Made by a program: the position numbers and the translations under genes. A model generated the notes under the pieces. That model was not told the DNA's origin and searched no databases. It saw only the letters and a program-made list of their open reading frames with translations. A DNA stretch of 64,000 nucleotides. Origin: CAYQQJ01 sp964419935 (lineage in GTDB: Bacteria > Pseudomonadota > Gammaproteobacteria > Pseudomonadales > Cellvibrionaceae). Below are positions 53,696 through 61,118 of this stretch, piece after piece (position 1 is the first letter of the stretch; each line of letters opens with the position of its first letter). Location of the stretch: the NCBI GenBank assembly GCA_964419935.1, contig CAYQQJ010000006.1, positions 88,929-152,928 of the forward strand, read 5' to 3'.

Positions 53696-54190
53696 TCAAT
53701 CCTCTTCTCTTGGCAACCGAAGAAGATCTGTCACTCCCACATCGACGCCCAACTGGGAAAGAAGAACTGTGACCTGACCACGGTGGTGCGTCTGATGATT
53801 GAAGAAATGCGAAAGGACGAGTTGAAAGGGAAATACCTGGGGCTCCGGGTTCACCAAACTGGTGTAAGCCAAATCGCCGTTCACATCTTGCTGCGACAGT
53901 GACGCCATCCACTTCATTATGCGGTTGTCCTCCGACTCCCGCTCACTGCGAAGGTCGGTGAAATCCGCATAAAGCTCTTGGTCAAGAGACTTTGCGTGAA
54001 ATGGCTCTTCTGTAAATCGCCCCATCCAGATACGATCAGCCAGGAGAAGATGATTGAGAGTGCCATGTATTGATTTAAAGAATGCGCCCAAGTCACACTT
54101 CCGCTCCTCATCGGACAGCCGCGCACAGCTCTCATAGATTCGTTGGTTCATCCAGCGGTTGTACCGGGCCATAGTCTGAATGTGCATCAT
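53696..54190 (-). CDS. DinB family protein
   Basis: The 164-residue, four-helix protein belongs to the DinB/YfiT-like metalloenzyme superfamily. The metal-site histidines are visible in SIHGTLNHLLLADRIW and in LSHFFNHQTHHRGQVTVLL, the latter being the family signature. Members use thiols for transfer or detoxification reactions; the substrate here is unknown. It is a stand-alone gene. Confidence 0.88.
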   Translation of the reverse strand: MMHIQTMARYNRWMNQRIYESCARLSDEERKCDLGAFFKSIHGTLNHLLLADRIWMGRFTEEPFHAKSLDQELYADFTDLRSERESEDNRIMKWMASLSQQDVNGDLAYTSLVNPEPQVFPFQLVLSHFFNHQTHHRGQVTVLLSQLGVDVGVTDLLRLPREED

Positions 54191-54247
54191 CGCGTTACAC
54201 CTCTTTGTTGTTCAGCGTGGGCATGAAGTCGCTTGCTATGGAAGTAA

Positions 54248-54382
54248 CTAATTGGAGAGCGCCACAAGACCAGTGAGCTGGCGACGCGCATGTCGATCTA
54301 ACCACTCCACAATGATTTTGCTGAGCTCCTTGGGACTGTGGTCCATTATGGAGTGACCAGAATCTGCTATCAATCGGGGATA
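54248..54382 (-). pseudogene. C-terminal fragment of an alpha/beta hydrolase
   Basis: The minus-strand frame reads YPRLIADSGHSIMDHSPKEL then SKIIVEWLDRHARRQ before a stop. The GHS followed by a proline-containing helix and VEWL is what the last catalytic histidine and final helix of an alpha/beta hydrolase look like. A stop codon lies directly upstream in frame and no nucleophile elbow is present, so this is a relic. The rest of 54191-54582 holds a 26-codon frame (GTG at about 54520, minus) of unknown origin and nothing else I can support. Confidence 0.45.
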
Positions 54383-54582
54383 TCAGCTCATAAACCCATC
54401 ATTTTTTCTGGTATCTCCGTACCCATATCACTCTTCATCCAACGGCAGCGTCTGATGTACAAAAAGACGATCGGCCTTTAGACCACCCAATAATAATTTG
54501 AACCTCACCGTCAGTTGCTGCGACTACCTCCCTGAAAGCCCCGGTTATCCCGATTTATCAAATAGTCAAAGAGGTGATTCTC

Positions 54583-56625
54583 ATGCAACAACCACGTTCC
54601 AATTTTACGACCTTTCTCAGGGCGTTTACCTTCACGCTGCTTGCCGGCGGTTTGTTCGCCTGCGGAGGCGGTAGCAGTTCCTCGCCCAACAACGGTGGGA
54701 GTAATCCGAACCCTGATCCAGCTCCAGTGAATGTGGAGCTGGACTTCCACGTACAAACTTATGACGGTGCTCGGTTATCCGATGCCACCCTTACCCTTAA
54801 TGAGACCACTGCCCAGAGTGATGAGGATGGTTATGCACAATTCATTGTGCCCAGCCAGGACACTTATGTCGTGCGTGCCGAGGCGGACGGTTTTGTCACG
54901 CAGGCGCTTAAAGTCGATGCCAGTGAAGATGGCGTTATGCCCATCAAGCTTATGCCGGTGGGGCAGACGCTGAGCCTGAACGACATTGAAGCCGCACGCA
55001 CATTGAGTGGTGAGAGTCTGGGGGTGCGCATTACCTTCCCCGCCAACACCTTTGTCAACGCCGATGGTGAACCAGCCACTGGCAGTGCCACCGTTGAGAT
55101 TACACCTTGGGACATTGCCAACGGCGACCTTAATGCCATGCCTGGTAATGGTCAGGCGGTGGACGCCATGGGAGATCCGACGGTGTTGATCAGTGCCGGC
55201 CTGATGTCCGTGAATGTGCGCGACGAGAATGGGGACTACCTGCAAGTGGCTCCCGGTACTTTGGTGGAGATCCAAATGGATTTGCCCCAAGCCAGCATCA
55301 ACAACGAAGCTCTGTCCGTGGGCAGCACTATTCCCATGTGGCATTTTGATGAAGAGCAAGGCGTGTGGGTGGAAGATGATTCTACTATCGGTATCGTGGT
55401 TGAATCGGCTACCTCGCCAGTGGGTCTGGCCGTGCGTGCACAAGTCAGCCATTTCTCCATTTGGAACTGGGATTTCAAATTCGAGAATAGTGGCAGTATT
55501 AATGTCGAATGTCGTCTTAGCGATGACACCGCCGTTCCCTGTGGTATCAGTGCCGAGGTGGTACTGGACGACGGTTCGATCTTCACCCGTAACGGACAAT
55601 TGCCTGAAGGCGGATCCACCATTATCAATATGCCCCTCAGCGCGACTATCAACTGGCACGCGGTAGCCCCCGGCGGCTTTATCGGTACACAGACAACGGA
55701 TATGTCGGCGGATGTGGTTATTGAACTGGGGGAGCCCAGTAGCAAAAACGTTGTTCGTTGCCTATTGCCGGATGACTCTGCCGTGGCCTGTTCAGTAACA
55801 CTCACCGATGGCACCGACACTCTGACCCAATCCGTGCCGGCAGCCGGCGCCACTGTTGTTACCGGCTTTTCCAGCCTGGATGAAAATAGTGTGCTGAACT
55901 GGGTGGCTGAGACTCCCTTCCCGATCACCTATAACGGTCAGCAAGTATTGGCGGAAGGCACGTTTGACTCCGGCGTGACCGACGACGTGACCATTGAGCT
56001 CAACACCATGCCGATTGATCAGGTCAATGTGCAGTGCCTTTCTGGGAACGGAACCCCCATTCCCTGCACTGTGGATGTTGTAGCAACCCTGGCCGATGGC
56101 ACTCAGTTTACTGATACCGGCATTCTGGTGAACCAGAATATTGGTATCGCCATTCCTTCGGAGTCCATTCTGGTTCAGTGGTCCGCCACGTCCAATGGCG
56201 CATTTAGCCAAGAAGGCCAGTTTGTCGAACTGTCCGGCAGCCTGGAAACCGGCTTGGTCAGTAACGTTGCCATTATTCTGGATGACGAAACGGTACAAGG
56301 CCCCGCCGCCCAGAGCATTGAAATTGACTGCATTAACAGCGCGGGCACCTCGGCCACTAGCTGCGACATTGAAGTCCATCTGGAGGGCCAGACCTTCGGC
56401 TACATCCTGCTGGACAGCTTTGATGCGGTGCCCGTGGGTGACTCGATCACACTGGAATTCCCCGATGGGATATCTGGCCAGAACGAATGGGTCCAGATCA
56501 CGGCCAGCGGTGATGATGAGTCTTACGCCTCCTACTTTTCAACCTACGGAGCCGTGAGTGACGGCCAGAGCGTTGAGCTGGAACTCGCGTGTAACGATGC
56601 TGCTGGTGGAACTACCTGCCTCTGA
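54583..56625 (+). CDS. Large lipoprotein with carboxypeptidase-regulatory-like domain and four Cys-pair repeats
   Basis: From ATG 54583 (AGAGGTG upstream) the product has 680 residues. The signal peptide ends LLAGGLFAC, with the Cys as the lipidation site, followed by a Gly/Ser/Asn/Pro linker. Residues 50-130 look like a carboxypeptidase-regulatory-like beta-sandwich (GARLSDATLTLNETTAQSDE). The C-terminal half contains four related units of 83-98 residues, starting near Cys310, Cys393, Cys485 and Cys583. Each begins with (V/I)xC and a second Cys 9-11 residues later. It is probably an envelope-anchored, surface or periplasmic adhesion-type protein. A strong terminator follows. Confidence 0.8.
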   Translation: MQQPRSNFTTFLRAFTFTLLAGGLFACGGGSSSSPNNGGSNPNPDPAPVNVELDFHVQTYDGARLSDATLTLNETTAQSDEDGYAQFIVPSQDTYVVRAEADGFVTQALKVDASEDGVMPIKLMPVGQTLSLNDIEAARTLSGESLGVRITFPANTFVNADGEPATGSATVEITPWDIANGDLNAMPGNGQAVDAMGDPTVLISAGLMSVNVRDENGDYLQVAPGTLVEIQMDLPQASINNEALSVGSTIPMWHFDEEQGVWVEDDSTIGIVVESATSPVGLAVRAQVSHFSIWNWDFKFENSGSINVECRLSDDTAVPCGISAEVVLDDGSIFTRNGQLPEGGSTIINMPLSATINWHAVAPGGFIGTQTTDMSADVVIELGEPSSKNVVRCLLPDDSAVACSVTLTDGTDTLTQSVPAAGATVVTGFSSLDENSVLNWVAETPFPITYNGQQVLAEGTFDSGVTDDVTIELNTMPIDQVNVQCLSGNGTPIPCTVDVVATLADGTQFTDTGILVNQNIGIAIPSESILVQWSATSNGAFSQEGQFVELSGSLETGLVSNVAIILDDETVQGPAAQSIEIDCINSAGTSATSCDIEVHLEGQTFGYILLDSFDAVPVGDSITLEFPDGISGQNEWVQITASGDDESYASYFSTYGAVSDGQSVELELACNDAAGGTTCL

Positions 56626-56660
56626 TCAATCCTTCAGAAAACTAACTTGGTAGGATTTGA

Positions 56661-56687
56661 AGCCGGCTCTCGAGAGCCGGTTTTTTT
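56661..56687 (+). terminator. Rho-independent terminator after the large lipoprotein
   Basis: A perfect stem CCGGCTCTC / GAGAGCCGG is followed by seven T residues, 38 bp after the stop codon. Confidence 0.93.
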
Positions 56688-56745
56688 GTGCCTGCGCTAT
56701 GCGCGGTGTGACAGTGCAAGCAGGCTTGTTCGCGACATATTACTC

Positions 56746-56826
56746 GTAGCCTGGATGGAGTGCCACGCAATCCGAGGCGGTCAGCGGCAGGTCTTCCTGG
56801 ATTGCGTTTGCACTCCATCCAGGCTA
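56746..56826. repeat. REP-like inverted repeat
   Basis: GTAGCCTGGATGGAGTGC and GCACTCCATCCAGGCTAC are reverse complements; the pairing continues through CGCAATCC/GGATTGCG. GTAGCCTGGATGGAG is a motif familiar from extragenic palindromes of gammaproteobacteria. It lies between the lipoprotein terminator and the 3' end of the S8 protease gene. Confidence 0.85.
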
Positions 56827-56868
56827 CAAATTTACGGGCTATAGGCTATATCAACGCTAGCGCTTGTT

Positions 56869-58665
56869 TTAGCGGCACCCGGTTACTTGTACCAGACCCC
56901 GGCCAAAGCGATCATCGCGCCCTTCGGGGCCGAGGTCTTTGGCGTTTTCCAGCAGGTCTATTCCTTGATCGTCGGCGATCAGCAGCGCCGCTGTTACAAA
57001 AGGTGCGGCGAATGACGTGCCGGAGTGGTATCTCCCGTGGCTTTCGCCGTCGGCGGCCCAGATATCAACCCCGGGTGCGGCTACATCAATGTAATTCCCC
57101 TGATTGGCCATGGGATAGAGCTGTTCGGCGGCATCGACGGCGGTGACCGCGATCACCCCGAGTTGCGCGGCGGGAAATACTGGTGGCGCATCTGGCCCCT
57201 GGTTGCCGGCGGCTGCGACCAGATGAATTTTGCGCTTCAGCAGTTGTGTCAGCGCCAATTCAAACACCCGGTTGCGCTCCCCGCCCAGGCTCAGGTTAAT
57301 GGCCTGAACTTTCTGGCTGACCAGCCAATCCAGAGCGCCGAGCAAGGTTTCGGTAGTGGTGTCGGTAACCGTGTCGGCTGAGGTGTCCCGTTGGCGAAAG
57401 ACTTCCGCTGCAAATAGCTGACTGCCTGGCAGAATGCCGGTCACCAGCGAGCCGGGTTCGCCAACCAACAGACTGGCCACGGCGGTTCCATGTATTGAAG
57501 AAGCGGCGGTGCCGCGCACAAAATTGCGCCGCACCAATGCGGTATTGACCAGGGCGGGATGTTGATCCGCCACCGCGGTATCGAGCATGCCGATGCGGAA
57601 GTTACCTATACAGGTGCCAGAGGACTCCGGCCAGCCAATGAGCCGCTGTGCGTATTCTCGCCGGCCGTTGAGGAGCTGGTAGCGCTGATTGGCATCCAGG
57701 TTAAGATCCGGCAGCTCGGTGCGCAGCCGGGCTGTCAGCGATGGCAAATTGGCATCCGGCGGCAGGCGAAACACACTGATTACCAGACCCAGGTTGTCGA
57801 GCCGTTCACGAGATTTTATCCGCAGCTGATAAGCTTGCAATTGCCGGGCGGCGGTTTGCGCATCGGTCATATTGGCACTGATCAATAACAATTCTCCCGG
57901 CTCATAGGGTTGAGTATCCGGGTTGACGGTCGGCTCAGAGTTTGGGTTAGTCGGTGCCATTTGCCGCGCGGGAGGAACCGGTACAGGTGGTGGGGCCGAG
58001 TGGCTCAGCAAGCTGCCGCCAGGCCGGATTGGCTGGCGGATTCGAGCGGGTTTTACCGTGTCGTGCCGGGTTTCGTCGGCCTTATCTTCGGCGGTTGCCT
58101 CGCGTTCTGGCTGGGTCTCTGGCTCCGGTTCTGACTCTGACTCAGGCTGAGGTTTCGGTTCTCGTCGCGAGTCACGTTCAGGTCGTGGCTCGTCAATTTT
58201 TTCAGCTGCTTCCTTAGCCTCGGTTGGCGGCTTTGTTTCACGCTGGTCTATCTCGTTCGCTTCGGCTCCGCCGGATGGGGTTCGATCAGCCTGTCGTTCT
58301 TTCTCTTGTTCGGCCGGTATGCGGCTTTGTGCTGACTCGCGTGTTTCTTTTATCAGTTGACTATCTTCGAGTTGTCGCTGCTTTTCGGCGCTTCGGAATC
58401 TTGATTCTTCTTGTTCGGCGGCTGCCTTTGTGCGTAGTGATCGTTCTATGGTGGCGGCTTGCTCGGCCTTACGCTCCCGTGATTGAACTGCGCGGCTTTC
58501 CGTGTGCCGCTGCCGTTGATTCGCCTCCTGGCGCAACGCCCTGGCCGAATCGTCCTCCACGGGTTGTGTACTTACCTCCTGTGCGACCGAGACTCCCGAC
58601 CAAAACGACAGCAACAAAGGACACAGAAGTCGTAGGCGTTGTCGATCATTGGCTGCCGACTTCAC
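56869..58665 (-). CDS. Periplasmic S8 (subtilisin-like) serine protease with charged coiled-coil N-terminus
   Basis: The 598-residue product has a signal peptide (to about Ala28). A 200-residue Glu/Arg/Gln/Lys-rich stretch with coiled-coil character comes next, followed by a Pro-rich linker. A propeptide-like domain spans about 255-330. The catalytic domain follows, with Asp362 (GMLDTAV), His392 (HGTAVASLL), the oxyanion Asn488 (AAGNQG) and Ser551 (SGTSFAAPF). All four key residues are present, so it should be active. It is last in the operon and overlaps the anti-sigma gene by 4 nt, so the protease and the sigma/anti-sigma pair are made together. Confidence 0.9.
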   Translation of the reverse strand: MKSAANDRQRLRLLCPLLLSFWSGVSVAQEVSTQPVEDDSARALRQEANQRQRHTESRAVQSRERKAEQAATIERSLRTKAAAEQEESRFRSAEKQRQLEDSQLIKETRESAQSRIPAEQEKERQADRTPSGGAEANEIDQRETKPPTEAKEAAEKIDEPRPERDSRREPKPQPESESEPEPETQPEREATAEDKADETRHDTVKPARIRQPIRPGGSLLSHSAPPPVPVPPARQMAPTNPNSEPTVNPDTQPYEPGELLLISANMTDAQTAARQLQAYQLRIKSRERLDNLGLVISVFRLPPDANLPSLTARLRTELPDLNLDANQRYQLLNGRREYAQRLIGWPESSGTCIGNFRIGMLDTAVADQHPALVNTALVRRNFVRGTAASSIHGTAVASLLVGEPGSLVTGILPGSQLFAAEVFRQRDTSADTVTDTTTETLLGALDWLVSQKVQAINLSLGGERNRVFELALTQLLKRKIHLVAAAGNQGPDAPPVFPAAQLGVIAVTAVDAAEQLYPMANQGNYIDVAAPGVDIWAADGESHGRYHSGTSFAAPFVTAALLIADDQGIDLLENAKDLGPEGRDDRFGRGLVQVTGCR

Positions 58666-59246
58666 GGCGCAATGACCTCATCCACAAACTCAAATCCGCG
58701 CAAGCGTTCCACCGCTGTATCAACGGGTGCGTTGTTCGGCAGCTGCAAATGAAAAATGCCCAGAGCGCCGGGCCCGGCGACAATGTTGCCACTGACACTG
58801 AGCACGCTCGCTTGAATGTCCGCCATAGTTGCCGAGGAATCGAAGACGACTTGCAATCGGGGTCCAGCCGTTGCGGTCTCTCCCGCAGCGGGGCTCACGT
58901 CGACTGCAGTCCCCTTGTTGTTAAGTCCCGGCCCCAGCAGTATTCCCGCCTGCATCATAACCAGCAGGCTGGCGGCAATGGCCGCGGGCTTCCAGAAATT
59001 TTTGCGTGGCTGCATTGCGTGGCTTTCACGTTGTTCTTCTCGAATGGCTTTTTGCAGGCGCGCCAGCCCCAGCTCGCCTGGCGGAGTTACCGGCTCATGT
59101 TGCATGCCCTGGCGCAGGGCTTTAATAAATTCGGCTTCCCGAGCCAAGGCCGGATCTTCCGTCATTTTTTGCTCGAGTGCCAGGCGCTCTGCTTCCGGCA
59201 AGGTGCCGTTGGCCCACAAATTAAGCTGTTCATCAGTTTTGTTCAC
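58662..59246 (-). CDS. Membrane-bound anti-sigma factor with propeptide-like periplasmic domain
   Basis: The 194-residue product has a cytosolic anti-sigma region (1-80; DEQLNLWANGTLPEAERLAL is the usual start). One membrane helix lies at about 86-106, and the periplasmic domain at 128-194. That last domain (RLQVVFDSSATMADIQASVL, then GALGIFHLQLP) has the beta-alpha-beta pattern of subtilisin propeptides. It overlaps the sigma gene and the protease gene by 4 nt on either side. The cytosolic part would bind the ECF sigma factor until released. The propeptide similarity is my reading, not a database match. Confidence 0.8.
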   Translation of the reverse strand: MNKTDEQLNLWANGTLPEAERLALEQKMTEDPALAREAEFIKALRQGMQHEPVTPPGELGLARLQKAIREEQRESHAMQPRKNFWKPAAIAASLLVMMQAGILLGPGLNNKGTAVDVSPAAGETATAGPRLQVVFDSSATMADIQASVLSVSGNIVAGPGALGIFHLQLPNNAPVDTAVERLRGFEFVDEVIAP

Positions 59247-59836
59247 GAGGACCTCATGGCTATGGCCAGTTGTTTTTTCAATAACTTTTTAGCGTGATAA
59301 ACCCGCGACTTCACCGTGCCCTCGGGCACTTGTAAAATACTCGTGATCTCCGCGTAATCCAGTTCCTCAAAAAACACCAGATGCAGAATTTCCCGATGCG
59401 GTGGCGACAGGTTTTGCATGCTGGCGTGCAAGACTTCGCCGTCCTGTACAGCGGCCAGGGTTTGCTCCAGATCCGCCTCGGGTGTGTCGTCCGGCAGGTT
59501 GTCGTCCAGCTCGGTAAACTCGCGCTGGCCCTGCTTGCGCCAGTAAGTCAGCGCCTTGTTGTTGGCAATGCCGAGCACCCAGGTGGTGACCTTGGAGCGC
59601 CCGGCAAACCGATTTGCCGAACGCCACACTTCCAGCATTACTTCATTCAGTATGTCGGCGGCGACAAACGAATCGTTCAATTTGGATAATAAAAAACGAT
59701 AAACCCGCATCTCGTGCCGGCGATAAAACGTCGTCATTGCGGCCATGTCATCGCACGCCATGGCATGCAATAACTGCTCGTCGGTTGGCTCTGGCACCCC
59801 ATCCGGTAACGAAGCGCTCTGCACTGAATAGTTCAT
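59243..59836 (-). CDS. ECF-type RNA polymerase sigma factor
   Basis: From ATG 59836 the product has 197 residues; a start 19 codons upstream would overlap the preceding gene. Region 2 shows MTTFYRRHEMRVYRFLLSKL, DILNEVMLEVWRSANRFAG and VTTWVLGIANNKALTYWRK. Region 4 shows LSPPHREILHLVFFEELDYA and EITSILQVPEGTVKSRVYHA, the -35 binding helix-turn-helix. It overlaps the anti-sigma gene by 4 nt. It probably drives its own operon in response to an envelope signal. Confidence 0.92.
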   Translation of the reverse strand: MNYSVQSASLPDGVPEPTDEQLLHAMACDDMAAMTTFYRRHEMRVYRFLLSKLNDSFVAADILNEVMLEVWRSANRFAGRSKVTTWVLGIANNKALTYWRKQGQREFTELDDNLPDDTPEADLEQTLAAVQDGEVLHASMQNLSPPHREILHLVFFEELDYAEITSILQVPEGTVKSRVYHAKKLLKKQLAIAMRSS

Positions 59837-59849
59837 AAATTGGTCCGGT

Positions 59850-61118
59850 TTACTCTGGGGTTTGAATTGACTGAACCGGACTGGCCGCCACAATAGCGCC
59901 CTCGACGTTCACGGCGATCACTCGCCAATAGTAGGTGTAGCCGGGCTGCAGCCGCTGCAACACCGCGGGGGATAATTGGGTGTGGCTGGTACTGCCCTTG
60001 ACTAGCATACCCGTGGTGGGCGCCTGGTTGATTTCCGCGGGTGCGCTGTTGGGTTCGACTGGACGAGCCTGTTCAGCCGGCGTTGGCGGTTGATCGTAAA
60101 GTTCCAGCTGATAGGCATGGGTATTGGCGGCTCGCCGCCAATGAAATTTTGTTTCCGCATCCAGCGGTGCTCCTGCACTTGGTTGACTTAAACGTAGTTG
60201 TGGCACAAAAGCGGTTGCGGCCAGCTGGCTACTGACCTGATAGCGCAGGTCGATCATTTCCTGTGGCAGGGAAGGCTGAATCAGGCGCAGGCGCAGCAGG
60301 TACAACCCGGCTTCGTCGGTGGGTAATACGGGGCTTTGCAAGGTGACTTGCTGGCCTGCGCCCAGGTACTGACGCACATTTTCCAGCCGTCGGAACATCG
60401 GTTGGCCCCGAGTGCTGGCCGGGGTTGCCACCTCCCATACCGCTTCCAGCAACCCCGCGCGGTCGTAATGGAGTTGGGCCTGGGCGCGCAAGGGCTCGGT
60501 GCGGCCCACAGATGCCACGGCGGCACCGTTGTCAAAACGCAATGCCACCCGGCGCACCAATAGCCCGCTGGCAGTGACTTTTCGCCCTGCAGATAGCGAT
60601 CGCGCGGCGTTGGGGGAAACGCGTGGTGGGTCGGGCATTGGCGGCGCGGTCAGTCGAATGGTCTGTGTGCCGGTCACTTGCATGCCGTTGAAGTTGAACT
60701 GGCGTACATACATCAACTGGCTGGCACCCAGCTCAGCCGCCCGCTGGCTCACGTCCGCTGGAACGGTCAGGCTTTCGTTAAGGGTAAAGCTTGTCCTCTG
60801 GCCGTCCGCGGTGCCGGTGATTTGTGTGTGCAGAGGTCGATAGACGGCGCCCAGTTGGTCTCCCGAGGCGGCCTCCCCCAGTGTGAAAAAGCCCATTTCA
60901 GAAGCAATGTCGGAACCGATGTCCGCATACATCCCGACATAAGCGCGGCCGCGCCAGATCAGCGGTACGGTTGTCTGTTGCCCGATGGTGACCGGCTGGA
61001 GCACCGTGCACGGCTGCATTGACGAGCACACTTCAAACTCTTGAGCGGCGGCTGGCAGAGCAATGCCGAACGCAAGGGTTGCGGTAATACCCAAAATAAC
61101 TAAACGACGGACGATCAT
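59850..61118 (-). CDS. Secreted protein with C-terminal fibronectin III-like domain
   Basis: The 422-residue product has a signal peptide ending LPAAAQ. The first 290 residues, beta-rich and with two N-terminal cysteines (VCSSMQPC), are not assignable. The C-terminal part (LDAETKFHWRRAANTHAYQL to GYTYYWRVIAVNVEG) has the Fn3-like sandwich pattern seen in FecR-domain proteins that carry envelope signals. It overlaps the barrel gene by 4 nt and lies 13 bp before the sigma gene. Confidence 0.7.
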   Translation of the reverse strand: MIVRRLVILGITATLAFGIALPAAAQEFEVCSSMQPCTVLQPVTIGQQTTVPLIWRGRAYVGMYADIGSDIASEMGFFTLGEAASGDQLGAVYRPLHTQITGTADGQRTSFTLNESLTVPADVSQRAAELGASQLMYVRQFNFNGMQVTGTQTIRLTAPPMPDPPRVSPNAARSLSAGRKVTASGLLVRRVALRFDNGAAVASVGRTEPLRAQAQLHYDRAGLLEAVWEVATPASTRGQPMFRRLENVRQYLGAGQQVTLQSPVLPTDEAGLYLLRLRLIQPSLPQEMIDLRYQVSSQLAATAFVPQLRLSQPSAGAPLDAETKFHWRRAANTHAYQLELYDQPPTPAEQARPVEPNSAPAEINQAPTTGMLVKGSTSHTQLSPAVLQRLQPGYTYYWRVIAVNVEGAIVAASPVQSIQTPE

